NCBI RefSeq assembly: GCF_025913575.1
Contig: NZ_CP109785.1
Coordinates: forward strand, 3,286,001 to 3,350,000
Length of the DNA: 64,000 nucleotides
Source: Halocatena marina
GTDB lineage: Archaea; Halobacteriota; Halobacteria; Halobacteriales; Haloarculaceae
Reading direction: 5' to 3'
In this document: positions 35,716-45,865 of the stretch, piece by piece
Layout: each line of letters opens with the position of its first letter
How positions within the stretch are numbered: position 1 is the first letter of the stretch
Notes under the pieces: generated by a model
What the model saw: the letters and a program-made list of their open reading frames with translations, nothing else
Database searches by the model: none
What the model was told of the DNA's origin: nothing
Program-made: the position numbers and the translations under genes

Positions 35716-38700
35716 ATGCACATCAAAGAACTCGTCCTGGATAATTTCAAGAGCTTCGGACGCAAGACGCGAATTCCCTTCTACGAGAACTTCACGACCA
35801 TTAGCGGTCCTAACGGGTCGGGGAAATCGAATATCATCGATTCGGTTCTATTCGCACTTGGACTAGCGCGCACGTCCGGAATCCGTGCAGAGAAGCTCAC
35901 AGATCTCATCTACAATCCAGACGACGACGGTACGACAGTGACGGGCGAACGTGAGGCACAGGTCGAAGTCATTCTCGACAACAGCGATGGTGAGATCTCG
36001 CGCTCGCAGGTCGTCAGTGCTGCGGGCACCGACAATGTCGGTGACACCGAAGAGATCAACGTCAAGCGCCGGGTCAAGCAGACTGAGGAAAACTACTACT
36101 CTTACTACTACCTCAACGGCCGCTCCGTCAACCTGTCAGACATTCAAGATCTCCTCTCGCAAGTCGGCGTCACGCCTGAGGGGTACAACGTCGTCATGCA
36201 GGGCGACGTAACCGAGATTATCAACATGACCCCGCACGCCCGCCGCCAGATCATCGATGAGATCGCAGGCGTCGCGGAGTTCGATGCTCGAAAAGAGGAT
36301 GCACTAGAAGAGCTGGCGGTAGTCCGAGAGCGGGTCGACGAAGCCGATCTTCGGATCGAAGAGAAACAAGAACGGCAGGACCAACTCGAAGACGAGCGAA
36401 CGACTGCGCTCCGGTATCAAGAGCTCAAAGACGAAAAGAGCGAGTACGAGGGCTATCTCAAAGCTGCAGAGCTCGAAGACAAGCGTGCGCGTCTCGAAAC
36501 GACACAACAACGGATAGACGAGGCAGAGGAGACGCTCGAAGAGCGCCAACGCGCGCTCGAAGAACGCCAGCAGACAGTTACCCGGCTCGAAGAAGATCTC
36601 GCAGACCTAAACGCCGAAATCGAACGCACGGGCGAGGACGAGCAGTTGCGCGTCAAACACGAAATTGAGGAGATCAAGGGTGAAATCGCCCGGCAGGAGG
36701 ACGCCATCGAAAGCGCCAAAGAGCGCATTGAGGAAGCAGAGCAAAAGCGCAGCCAAGCGTTTGTGAAAATCGATCGCAAGCAGGAGACGGTCGATGATCT
36801 CGCCGCGAAAATCAAGAACGGAAAAGTCGAAAAATCCTCGCTTAAAGCCGAAATTCAACAGAAAGAATCGGAACTCTCCGAGGTCGAACGCGAGATCGAG
36901 GCAGTCGACACGGAATACGACCAACTGAAAAACGATCTCGCTGACGCGAGAGACCGGCTCGAAACGGCGAAATCTGAGAAAAACGATAGCCAGCGCGAGC
37001 AGGATCGGCTGCTCGATGAGGCTCGTCGGCGATCGAACGAACAGCGCGAACTTCAGTCCGACATCGAGGCGTTAAGAGAGGAGATTCCAGAGCTTGAGGC
37101 CAAACGCGCCGACGTCGTGGCAGAACTCGAAGCCGCCAAAGAAAACAAATCGACCATACAGTCGGCGGTAAACGATCTCCGGGACGAAAAATACGCGTAT
37201 CAGGACGAACTCGACGAGATCGACGACGAGCTAAACGCGGCACAGCAGGAGTACGCAGAACTCGAAGCGAAAGCAGGAGAGAGTGGCGATAGCTCGTATG
37301 GCCGGGCGGTTTCGACGATCCTCAACAGCGGACTCGATGGAATTCATGGGACAGTCGGTCAGCTGGGAAGTGTTGCGGGTCGCTATGCAACAGCCTGTGA
37401 AACTGCCGCCGGCGGACGGCTCGCACACGTCGTCGTCGATGACGACGGTATCGGTCAGCGTTGTATCGATCACCTGAAATCGCGCAACGCGGGACGAGCG
37501 ACGTTTCTTCCCATCTCACAGATGCAGCGGCGCTCAGTTCCAAGCTGTCCGGATCACGACGGAGTGGTCGATTTCGCGTACAACCTCGTCGAGTTCGATC
37601 GTCGCTACGCAGGAGTGTTCTCCTACGTGCTCGGTGATACCCTCGTTGTTGAGGACCTCGAAACTGCACGCGAACTGATGGGCGAGTTCCGCCTCGTCAC
37701 GCTGTCCGGTGATCTCGTCGAGAAAAGCGGTGCGATGACCGGCGGCTCGAAAAAAGGGACGCGCTATTCGTTTTCGTCCAGTACGGGCCGTCTTGAACAG
37801 GTCGCAGAGCGCATTACCGAACTCGAAGACCAACGACAGTCGGTTCGTGAAGAACTTCGCGCGGTCGAATCGCGGCTGGACGACGCCCGAGAGCGACAAT
37901 CGAACGCGACCGATCAAGTGCGTGATATCCAGAACGAGATTGAAGGAATCGACGAGCGCATTGAAACGATCCAAGAACGCATCGAGGAGAAGAAAAACGC
38001 GCTCTCTGAAATCGAGGCAGAACGCGAAGACGTTGGCGAACGTATGGAAGCGATCGACGAGAAAATCGCTGAAAAAGAGGCAACCGTCGAGGAGATCGAA
38101 GCCGAAATCGACGATCTCGAAGCTGAGCTTCGGTCCTCGGAAGTCGCAGAACTCACAGAGCAGGCTGAAGCTCTCCGCGAGACGATCGCTGACCTCGAAG
38201 ACGAAACGAGAGAAATCGACGATGAGCTGAACGAACTACAGCTGGAAAAACAGTACGCCGAGGAAGCCATCGATTCACTCGAACAGGAGATCGAAACGGC
38301 CCAAGAGCGCAAGACAAAGGCGAACGAACGCATCGAAACGCTGAAGAGCGAAATCGAAGAGAACGAAGTTCGGTTGGCGGACAAACGCGAGCAAGTGGCC
38401 GATCTCGAAGCCGAGCTTGCCGAACTCAAAGAGGAACGAACGGAGCTAAAAGAGACGCTCGGTGAAGCGCGTACGGCATACGAGCAGACAAAAGAGCAAG
38501 TCGATGAGACCGAAAGCCGACTCGAGTCGCTCCGTCAGACCGCAGAACGACTCGATTGGGAAATTGACGAGCTATCGGCGCAGGTCGGCGCGTACGACCC
38601 CGAAGAAATACCCGACCACGACGAACTCGAACGCGAGATAGAACGGTTAGAACAAGAGATGGAGTCGTTAGAGCCGGTCAATATGCTCGCTATCGACGAG

Positions 38701-39279
38701 TACGATCGTGTTTCGGAGGAGCTCGCTGAACTCGAAGAGAAACGCGAAACGCTCCTCGAAGAGCGCAACGGTATCGAGACACGCATCGAGGAGTTCGAGG
38801 CGAAGAAGAAGGCGACGTTCATGGACGCCTACGAAGGTATCAACAGACAGTTCGAAGACATATTCGCTCGGCTGTCCGACGGCTCGGGGACACTGTTCCT
38901 CGAAGATGAAGCAGACCCGTTCGAAGGCGGTCTGACGATGAAAGCACAGCCGGGTGATAAGCCGGTACAGCGGCTCGCGGCGATGTCAGGCGGTGAGAAA
39001 TCGTTGACAGCACTCGCCTTCATTTTCGCCATCCAACGGTACAATCCCGCGCCATTCTACGCGCTCGATGAGGTCGATGCATTCCTCGATGCGGCAAACG
39101 CTGACGCCGTCGGTGAACTCATCGATGAACTTGCTGGCAATGCGCAGTTCGTCGTCGTCTCACACCGGTCAGCGCTGCTCGAACGCTCCGAACGAGCCAT
39201 CGGCGTCACCATGCAACAGAACAACATCAGTGCAGTAACGGGAATCGACTTGAGCACGGAGGTACCTGCAGATGACTGA
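35716..39279 (+). CDS. smc: Chromosome segregation protein SMC
   Basis: 1187 aa. Walker A GPNGSGKSN lies near residues 33-41. Two long coiled coils (about 160-500 and 690-1040) flank the hinge domain (about 525-680, with GRAVSTILNSGLDGIHG). The C-terminal head has the ABC signature LAAMSGGEKSL near 1090 and Walker B FYALDEVDAFLD near 1114. SMC forms ring-shaped ATPase dimers with kleisin partners that organise and segregate DNA. It overlaps the kleisin gene scpA by eight bases. Confidence 0.98.
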   Translation: MHIKELVLDNFKSFGRKTRIPFYENFTTISGPNGSGKSNIIDSVLFALGLARTSGIRAEKLTDLIYNPDDDGTTVTGEREAQVEVILDNSDGEISRSQVVSAAGTDNVGDTEEINVKRRVKQTEENYYSYYYLNGRSVNLSDIQDLLSQVGVTPEGYNVVMQGDVTEIINMTPHARRQIIDEIAGVAEFDARKEDALEELAVVRERVDEADLRIEEKQERQDQLEDERTTALRYQELKDEKSEYEGYLKAAELEDKRARLETTQQRIDEAEETLEERQRALEERQQTVTRLEEDLADLNAEIERTGEDEQLRVKHEIEEIKGEIARQEDAIESAKERIEEAEQKRSQAFVKIDRKQETVDDLAAKIKNGKVEKSSLKAEIQQKESELSEVEREIEAVDTEYDQLKNDLADARDRLETAKSEKNDSQREQDRLLDEARRRSNEQRELQSDIEALREEIPELEAKRADVVAELEAAKENKSTIQSAVNDLRDEKYAYQDELDEIDDELNAAQQEYAELEAKAGESGDSSYGRAVSTILNSGLDGIHGTVGQLGSVAGRYATACETAAGGRLAHVVVDDDGIGQRCIDHLKSRNAGRATFLPISQMQRRSVPSCPDHDGVVDFAYNLVEFDRRYAGVFSYVLGDTLVVEDLETARELMGEFRLVTLSGDLVEKSGAMTGGSKKGTRYSFSSSTGRLEQVAERITELEDQRQSVREELRAVESRLDDARERQSNATDQVRDIQNEIEGIDERIETIQERIEEKKNALSEIEAEREDVGERMEAIDEKIAEKEATVEEIEAEIDDLEAELRSSEVAELTEQAEALRETIADLEDETREIDDELNELQLEKQYAEEAIDSLEQEIETAQERKTKANERIETLKSEIEENEVRLADKREQVADLEAELAELKEERTELKETLGEARTAYEQTKEQVDETESRLESLRQTAERLDWEIDELSAQVGAYDPEEIPDHDELEREIERLEQEMESLEPVNMLAIDEYDRVSEELAELEEKRETLLEERNGIETRIEEFEAKKKATFMDAYEGINRQFEDIFARLSDGSGTLFLEDEADPFEGGLTMKAQPGDKPVQRLAAMSGGEKSLTALAFIFAIQRYNPAPFYALDEVDAFLDAANADAVGELIDELAGNAQFVVVSHRSALLERSERAIGVTMQQNNISAVTGIDLSTEVPADD

Positions 39280-40153
39280 ACACGTCGGTGGTATCATCAC
39301 CAAGACAACGGAGACGGATAGAACAGAAGCTGGAACGGACGAAGATGACAGTGATGATCGAGCCGACAGCGATGCAGGGGAGGTCGAACCAGTCGAACTA
39401 CTCGTCCAGCTCGCAGAGCGCGGGGAGATCGAACCGTGGGATATCGACATTGTTGAGGTCACTGACACGTTTCTTTCTGCGCTCGATGAGGCAGATCTCC
39501 GTGCCGGGGGGCGGGCACTGTTCTACGCGAGTGTCCTTCTGCGGATGAAAAGCGATGCTCTCGACGAGCCAGACGAAGAAGAAGCAGAAGAGTGGGAGGA
39601 TCCTGCGTGGAACGCTCCAGCTGAGGGCGTGCCGGATGATTCGAGTCCGTTCGACGCACTCGAACAGGAGATGGAGCGACGACTTGACCGCAAGCGCGCC
39701 CGCGGAGTGCCGCGTACCCTCGACGAGCTCGTGCGAGAACTCCGCGAGCGCGAGCGTGGATCGCGTTGGAAAGAGTCGCGTACATACAACACCAGTGATT
39801 CTCCACGCGGGTTCACGCGCGGGACACAGACACTCGATTACCGGTCTGGCGACGACCTCCGGATGGATGACGAGCCGACAGAGACCGATGTCACTGGCAC
39901 AACGCATGGCGAGGACATTGAGACGACGATTCAGGACGTCTATCAGGCGCTCCGGAAACAGTACGACCGCGGTCGTGACGAGGTGCTGTACGCTGAGATC
40001 GAGGCTGCGGGGGGCTCACGAGTGGAAACGTTCCTTGCACTCCTCTTTCTTGCCCACCGTGGACAGATCCAACTCCAACAGGATGAGCTGTTTTCCGATC
40101 TCTGGATTCAAAACCCAGCCACGCGAGCAGCAGAAGAGGCTATCGCAGACTAA
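39272..40153 (+). CDS. scpA: Segregation/condensation protein ScpA (kleisin)
   Basis: 293 aa. The N-terminal kleisin helix region has VELLVQLAERGEIEPWDID and VTDTFLSALDEADL. A charged linker (about 110-210) leads to a C-terminal winged helix with FLALLFLAHRGQIQLQQDEL. ScpA bridges the SMC heads to make a closed ring. The start overlaps the end of smc by eight bases, so the two are coupled. The first 25 residues are acidic and low-complexity; no scpB follows directly, as is common in haloarchaea. Confidence 0.93.
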   Translation: MTEHVGGIITKTTETDRTEAGTDEDDSDDRADSDAGEVEPVELLVQLAERGEIEPWDIDIVEVTDTFLSALDEADLRAGGRALFYASVLLRMKSDALDEPDEEEAEEWEDPAWNAPAEGVPDDSSPFDALEQEMERRLDRKRARGVPRTLDELVRELRERERGSRWKESRTYNTSDSPRGFTRGTQTLDYRSGDDLRMDDEPTETDVTGTTHGEDIETTIQDVYQALRKQYDRGRDEVLYAEIEAAGGSRVETFLALLFLAHRGQIQLQQDELFSDLWIQNPATRAAEEAIAD

Positions 40154-40230
40154 TATTCGGATACACAAATTATAATTGCTCGTGCTAAACCTCCGAAAGA
40201 TTTATGTGAGATTAATTCCCATGATAGATT

Positions 40231-40335
40231 ATGACACCCGACCGAATCAGAGAGCGGTTGGAAGAAACGGAGGGGCGTGTCGATCCACAGGAATTGGCGA
40301 AAGCACTCATGTACGTCCGTGAGGGTAGAAAGTAA
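40231..40335 (+). CDS. Micropeptide downstream of scpA
   Basis: 34 aa starting MTPDRIRERLEETEGRV and ending MYVREGRK. It is a charged helical peptide with a natural-looking codon pattern and a TTTATG-like element about 30 nt upstream. It is close to, but 77 nt after, scpA. The function is unknown. Confidence 0.45.
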   Translation: MTPDRIRERLEETEGRVDPQELAKALMYVREGRK

Positions 40336-40435
40336 CTACCTCACCCGGTAGTTATCAGATTGTGTTGTTCCTCAGTGGTTCAGTGTCAGCTTTTCTTCGC
40401 GCATCGAGATAGTTTCAAGAAAAAGATGAGAAAAA

Positions 40436-41284
40436 CTACAGATACTCTCCCGCGAGCAGATCGATGCGCTCTCTCGTTTCGTCTGGAATCGCGTCACTCG
40501 GTGTGTTGATCGCTCCTTCAAGTGTCTGCCCGCAGTCACAGTCGCGTTCGTCTGGGAGGGTCTCGATCGCGCGCTCGATGAGCTGTTTGATCGATTGTTC
40601 GTTTGCGGCGGCGTTTCCAAGCACTTCTTCGAGAGTGACTTCGGCGTCTTGCTTCCAGACATCGTAGTCGGTGACGCCGGTAACGGTCGCATAACACAGT
40701 TCAGCCTCGCGTGCGAGCTTCGCTTCCGGGATGGCCGTCATGCCAATAACGTCCCAGTTGTTGGCGCGATAGAACTCGCTCTCAGCGCGAGTCGAAAACT
40801 GTGGTCCTTCGATACAAACGTAAGTTCCCTCATCAACGACGGTCGCATCGGTCGCGTCCGCACACGCGGCAAGATGTGATGCCACGTGTGGACAGTACGG
40901 CTCCGCAAAACTCGTGTGAGCGACGACACCGCCTTCGAAAAACGAGGAGCAGCGGTGGCTCGTTCGATCGAACACTTGGTCGGGAATGACGAGTGTCTGT
41001 GGTGGAAGATCCTCGCGGAGGCTCCCAACAGCGTTACTGGAAAGAATGCGCTCAACGCCGATCTGCTTTAACGCGTGGATGTTTGCGCGGTACGGAACCT
41101 CAGTCGGCGAGTACTGGTGGTTCCGTCCGTGACGCGGAAGGAACGCGATCTCCGTGCCCGCCAGCGTTCCGATCGTGATTGGAGCGCTCGGTTCGCCATA
41201 GGGTGTCTCTACCCGCTCCTCGCGGACGTCCTCAATGTCGAGCGACTCGTAAATACCACTCCCACCGATGAATCCGACGGTCAT
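40436..41284 (-). CDS. mtnP: S-methyl-5'-thioadenosine phosphorylase
   Basis: 282 aa starting MTVGFIGGSGIYESLD. It is a PNP/MTAP-fold phosphorylase: FLPRHGRNHQYSP, NAVGSLREDLPP and TYVCIEGPQFSTRAES are family motifs, and GMTAIPEAKLARE binds the nucleoside. It splits methylthioadenosine (or methylthioinosine) into base and methylthioribose-1-phosphate for methionine and purine salvage. The neighbouring phosphoribosyltransferase on the same strand (88 nt upstream) would recycle the released base. Confidence 0.94.
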   Translation of the reverse strand: MTVGFIGGSGIYESLDIEDVREERVETPYGEPSAPITIGTLAGTEIAFLPRHGRNHQYSPTEVPYRANIHALKQIGVERILSSNAVGSLREDLPPQTLVIPDQVFDRTSHRCSSFFEGGVVAHTSFAEPYCPHVASHLAACADATDATVVDEGTYVCIEGPQFSTRAESEFYRANNWDVIGMTAIPEAKLAREAELCYATVTGVTDYDVWKQDAEVTLEEVLGNAAANEQSIKQLIERAIETLPDERDCDCGQTLEGAINTPSDAIPDETRERIDLLAGEYL

Positions 41285-41372
41285 ACCATTGCTCTAGGTG
41301 GGCCGACAATAACGGTACCGGGAAGCGATCGAGGACGAAACAAGAACGGCCGAAATCGGATGCCTCGCTCCG

Positions 41373-42065
41373 TTACTCCAACAACCGCCACGCACCGGTA
41401 TCGTGTTCGATGAGGTCACGACGCTCCATCTCGTGAAGCACTTCCCCCAACCGGTTGGGCTGTGCGATCTCCATCTCAATTCGGTCGATCTGGTGGTACT
41501 CGCTGAGGTAGTGGCGGATATCATGGCGAGTGAAGGTCTCCTGATCAGCCTCATCCATGACACCGCTGGTGAGATCAATCATATCCTCGATGAAGTTCCA
41601 TGGATAGATGACCCACGCCCACTCTTCGAGTCGTTCGCCGACGAAATCAGGTTCGAATTCGCTCGTACCGAGCAACTGGAGCGTTCCGGTACGGACTTCG
41701 CCAGGATCGCGTTCGGTGACGTATTCGTGGGCACGGCGAATCGATCCGCCCGTATCGGCGATATCATCGATGATGAGCACATCCTTACCATCGACGCTCC
41801 CCTCGGGCATCGGATACCGAACTTGTGGCTCGCCGGTCTTCTGGGCGGTCCCAACGTAGTGTTCCATCTTGAGACTCGCGAGGTCGTCCAATCCAAGGAA
41901 ATCACAGAGACACCGTCCGGCGAACCAACCACCGCGCGCCAACGCAACGATGACATCAGGCTCGAAATCCGCCGTCGTGACCTGCTGTGAGACGTCACGA
42001 CAGAGACTGTAGATGTAATCCCAAGTAGTGAGTGTACATTTGAAGTCGTCGGGGAGATCACTCAT
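41373..42065 (-). CDS. Purine phosphoribosyltransferase with C-terminal winged-helix-like extension
   Basis: 230 aa. The PRPP-binding motif is KDVLIIDDIADTGGS, and DVIVALARGGWFAGR is the typical type I phosphoribosyltransferase core. A C-terminal extension (about 175-230) has RHYLSEYHQIDRIEMEIAQP and LGEVLHEMERRDLIEHD, which look like a winged helix, so it may bind nucleic acid or a partner. Haloarchaeal homologues are assigned as hypoxanthine/guanine phosphoribosyltransferases. It precedes mtnP on the same strand. Confidence 0.85.
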   Translation of the reverse strand: MSDLPDDFKCTLTTWDYIYSLCRDVSQQVTTADFEPDVIVALARGGWFAGRCLCDFLGLDDLASLKMEHYVGTAQKTGEPQVRYPMPEGSVDGKDVLIIDDIADTGGSIRRAHEYVTERDPGEVRTGTLQLLGTSEFEPDFVGERLEEWAWVIYPWNFIEDMIDLTSGVMDEADQETFTRHDIRHYLSEYHQIDRIEMEIAQPNRLGEVLHEMERRDLIEHDTGAWRLLE

Positions 42066-42526
42066 GTTAATTCTCCCTCACCACGCAGAACGGATAAGAA
42101 TTATCAGAACCGTCCGACCATCAGAACACACCGCACAGATCGTTCGATCCCGCTCAATAAGCAGAAACACGAACACGAGTTCAAGCACTCCACTCCCCAA
42201 AGTTGAAGAAGCAGTCTATCTGCTCGGTCGTTTCCAGTAGGATGTGTATTACTGTCTACCAACGACAGACCAACAGTCAGTAACTCACGAGTGCTCATGA
42301 GGAGTGCTGGAAAAAATATAGTCGATAGTGATTCGTACTAATACGGTTGTATTGCGGTGGTTTGCCTCTTATTACGCCACTCTATCGATGAATTTCACCT
42401 GTTACGAATATCCGTAAACTGTCCGTACATCACCGCTATGTACAATACATAACCCATTTTCGAGTTAATTATTCTTGCGTCGGTCGGAAGGTTCTTTATT
42501 GGCCTTGTCGACCTTTCGAATACGCA
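42066..42526. other. Intergenic region with the ppsA promoter
   Basis: About 460 nt. CTTTATTGG at 42494-42502 lies 24-33 nt before ppsA ATG 42527 and is a likely TATA box. A plus-strand frame at 42028-42240 shows no family features. Nothing else is recognised. Confidence 0.45.
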
Positions 42527-44827
42527 ATGGCTGTACTCTGGCTGGATACTATCGGGTCCGACGACCTCGATTCCGTCGGCGGGAAAGGGGCGTCGCTCGG
42601 CGAACTCACGGGAGCAGGACTTCCAGTTCCATCGGGGTTCGTGGTAACGGCAGGTACGTACCGGTCGTTCATCGAGCAGGCGGGTATCGATGACGAGTTG
42701 TTCGAGGCAGTCGATATCGATCCGGACGACTCGTCCGCGCTCGCCGACGCCGAGCAAGCTGCCGAGGACCTCATCCTCGATACGGAGCTTCCGGATGACA
42801 TCGCAGATGGCATCCTCGACGCGTACGACGAGGTGGGAGACGGCGAGGCGTTTGTTGCCGTCCGCTCTTCGGCGACAGCGGAGGACTTGCCGGATGCGAG
42901 TTTCGCTGGACAACAGGAGACGTTCCTAAACATCACGCGTGAGGATCTGCTCGATCGGGTGAAACGATGCTGGGCATCGTTGTTCACCAAACGGGCAATC
43001 TACTACCGCGAGGAACAGGGCTTCGATCACGATCGGGTGGATATCGCTGTCGTCGTCCAGCAGATGGTCGACGCAGAGAAGAGTGGCGTCATGTTCACGA
43101 GCCACCCATCGACTGGTGAGGACCAGATCATTATCGAGGCTGCGTGGGGACTCGGTGAGGCTGTCGTTTCTGGCTCCGTCTCACCTGACAACTACGTCGT
43201 CGATCCCGCAACTGCCGAAGCGACCACCGTCACCGTCGCCGACAAGAAGGTGATGCACGTCAAAGACACGGAGACGGGCAAAACCGTAGAACGAGACGTA
43301 CCCGACGAGAAACGAAATGTTCGTGTTCTAACCGACGACGAGATTGCCCGTCTCGTCGAGCTTGGAAGACGGGTCGAAGATCATTACGGCACACCACAAG
43401 ACGTTGAATGGGCAACTATTGACGGTGAAGTGTTCATGCTCCAATCGCGGCCGATCACGACTATCAAAGAGCAGAGCACAGATGCCTCGTCTGCTCGAAC
43501 AGCAGAAGCGACGGACGGAAGCGGTCTCGAACAGGAACGACGCGGCAGCGAAGACGTTCTTCTGAAGGGTCTTGGAGCGAGTCCCGGTGTTGCATCTGGT
43601 CCAGTTCGCATCGTGACGAAACTCGATCAGCTCGACAAAGTCGGTGAGGGCGACATCATCATCACCGAGATGACGACGCCAGACATGGTCCCGGCGATGA
43701 AGCGGGCCGCGGGCATCGTGACCGACGAGGGCGGAATGACATCACACGCGGCGATCGTTTCGAGAGAACTCGGCGTCCCTGCTGTCGTCGGCTCTGGGGG
43801 TGCAACCACACAACTGTCAGACGGACAGGTCATCACGATCGACGGCGATAAGGGGACCATTCGAGAAGGATCGACCGAAGGCGCAGAAGAACGAGAACCG
43901 TACGAGGACGTCAGGCCACAGAGTCCCGTCAAACCGATGACGGCGACAGAGGTCAAGGTGAACGTCTCTATCCCAGAAGCGGCTCACCGTGCGGCTGTCA
44001 CCGGTGCCGATGGGGTCGGATTGCTCCGATTGGAGCACATGATCCTCTCGACGAACAAGACGCCAGATCGATACATTCGAGACCACGGCGCTGATGAATA
44101 CATCGAGGAAATCGTGAGCGGCGTTCGTGGCGTGGCGGATGAGTTCTATCCGCGTCCAGTACGTGTTCGCTCGCTCGATGCCCCGACAGATGAGTTCCGA
44201 CAACTGGAGGGCGGTGAAGACGAGCCAAACGAACACAACCCGATGCTCGGGTACCGCGGCATCCGCCGGAGCTTAGATCAGATCGGCGTCTTCAAACACG
44301 AACTCGAAGCGTTCCGACGACTCTTCGAGATGGGGTATGACAACGTCGAGATCATGTTCCCGCTTGTAAACGATGTCGAGGATGTGTATCAGGCGAAGTC
44401 GCTCATGGAGGAGGTCGGTATCGATCCCCAGAAACGCACGTGGGGTGTGATGATCGAAACGCCAGCGAGCGCGCTCTGTGTTGATGAGATGGCCGACGCC
44501 GGGATCTCGTTTGCCTCCTTTGGAACGAACGATCTCACACAGTACACGCTGGCGGTCGACCGGAACAACGAGAACGTCGCCAACAGGTTCGACGAACTCC
44601 ACCCAGCAGTATTGAAACTCATCGGCAACACCATCAAAGCGTGCCGCGAGAACGACATCGATACGAGTATCTGTGGACAAGCCGGGTCGAAGCCACAGAT
44701 GGTCCGCTATCTCGTTAACGAGGGCGTTAGCTCAATCAGCGCAAACATCGACGCAGTTCGTGATGTCCAACACGAAGTCAAACGCGTCGAACAGAAACTC
44801 CTGCTCGAAGCCGTTCGACAGGAATAA
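42527..44827 (+). CDS. ppsA: Phosphoenolpyruvate synthase
   Basis: 766 aa. The N-terminal ATP-binding domain starts MAVLWLDTIGSDD with GGKGASLGEL. The central phospho-carrier domain holds the catalytic His407 in GGMTSHAAIVSRELG. The C-terminal PEP/pyruvate barrel has GADGVGLLRLEHM and the catalytic FGTNDLTQYTLAVDR near residues 665-680. It makes phosphoenolpyruvate from pyruvate and ATP for gluconeogenesis. It has its own TATA box and stands alone. Confidence 0.97.
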   Translation: MAVLWLDTIGSDDLDSVGGKGASLGELTGAGLPVPSGFVVTAGTYRSFIEQAGIDDELFEAVDIDPDDSSALADAEQAAEDLILDTELPDDIADGILDAYDEVGDGEAFVAVRSSATAEDLPDASFAGQQETFLNITREDLLDRVKRCWASLFTKRAIYYREEQGFDHDRVDIAVVVQQMVDAEKSGVMFTSHPSTGEDQIIIEAAWGLGEAVVSGSVSPDNYVVDPATAEATTVTVADKKVMHVKDTETGKTVERDVPDEKRNVRVLTDDEIARLVELGRRVEDHYGTPQDVEWATIDGEVFMLQSRPITTIKEQSTDASSARTAEATDGSGLEQERRGSEDVLLKGLGASPGVASGPVRIVTKLDQLDKVGEGDIIITEMTTPDMVPAMKRAAGIVTDEGGMTSHAAIVSRELGVPAVVGSGGATTQLSDGQVITIDGDKGTIREGSTEGAEEREPYEDVRPQSPVKPMTATEVKVNVSIPEAAHRAAVTGADGVGLLRLEHMILSTNKTPDRYIRDHGADEYIEEIVSGVRGVADEFYPRPVRVRSLDAPTDEFRQLEGGEDEPNEHNPMLGYRGIRRSLDQIGVFKHELEAFRRLFEMGYDNVEIMFPLVNDVEDVYQAKSLMEEVGIDPQKRTWGVMIETPASALCVDEMADAGISFASFGTNDLTQYTLAVDRNNENVANRFDELHPAVLKLIGNTIKACRENDIDTSICGQAGSKPQMVRYLVNEGVSSISANIDAVRDVQHEVKRVEQKLLLEAVRQE

Positions 44828-44965
44828 CTGGATCTATTCTGACAATTGAGGTAGCGGGATTCGACGGCTGAATCTTCTTTTAATTTGCTTTCTGTTTTAG
44901 TTCCGTGTAAATGCTACACAGCCTCATTGCAGCGTTATTACAATAGAGGTGTGATACCACATCGT

Positions 44966-45694
44966 ATGTCCGACCCATATGGTCGTGCGATTCGAGATGC
45001 GTATCACGATCAACGAGAGGAGCCACTGCTCGACCGTCACGGAAACTACGGTACCGAGCACACTCAGTTAGAATCGCTCTACCTCAACGAGTTCACTCCC
45101 ACTGGAACAGACAGCGAATGGGTCGTGTCGTGGCTCGATGGTCCATTGCTCGATATGGGTGCTGGAACGGGGCGACAGGCCCTCTATTTCCAAGATCAGT
45201 TCGAGACAGTCGCCATCGATACGAGCGAGCATCTCGTCGAAACGATGCGTGATCGGGGCGTCACTGACGCGCGTCGTGCAAGCATGTTTTCGCTTAGAGA
45301 CGAGTTCAAACGTGAGCGCTTTCGATCGGCGCTTGCAATCGGGACACAAGTGGGGCTCGCAGGTTCGATGCAAGGGTTGCGACAGTTCCTCGGTGACCTT
45401 GCATTCGTGACGATGCCTGAAGCAACGGCGGTTCTCGATTCGTACCACCCAGACTGGCTCGCAGCCGTCGATCCGCCCCATTACCGCCACGATCCCACAG
45501 CGGGGCTTGCCTACCGGATACAGCAGTTCGAGTACGAAGGTGCTCTGAGCGAACCGTTGCTGTTTCGGTTGTTCTCGCCTGATCGGCTTCGAGAAGCGAC
45601 GGTCGGAACCGGATGGAAGGTGAGCGAAACCAGACGGCATCCGAGTGCGCGTGACGATGCGGTTCAGTATCGAGCGGCGCTCGAAAAAGTATGA
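44966..45694 (+). CDS. SAM-dependent methyltransferase (class I)
   Basis: 242 aa from ATG 44966 (MSDPYGRAIRDAYHDQ), preferred over an upstream in-frame start that gives an unrelated N-terminus. Motif I is LLDMGAGTGRQALYF and motif II follows with ETVAIDTSEHLVETM. The Rossmann-like core continues to FLGDLAFVTMPEATAVLD. The substrate is unknown; small-molecule methylation is likely. Confidence 0.85.
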   Translation: MSDPYGRAIRDAYHDQREEPLLDRHGNYGTEHTQLESLYLNEFTPTGTDSEWVVSWLDGPLLDMGAGTGRQALYFQDQFETVAIDTSEHLVETMRDRGVTDARRASMFSLRDEFKRERFRSALAIGTQVGLAGSMQGLRQFLGDLAFVTMPEATAVLDSYHPDWLAAVDPPHYRHDPTAGLAYRIQQFEYEGALSEPLLFRLFSPDRLREATVGTGWKVSETRRHPSARDDAVQYRAALEKV

Positions 45695-45865
45695 GTGGAC
45701 GTGGAGACACAGAAATTTGCTCCAGCACAGAATGATGCTTTCGCCTTCCGAACATTGATCTGCCTACACTAGTGTCCGTCAAATTGAATTCCAGCCGATT
45801 AATTAATATCTGGCTGAAAGATATTGTATGGATGAATGTAACGGCTTCATTACTGGAGGCTGTGC

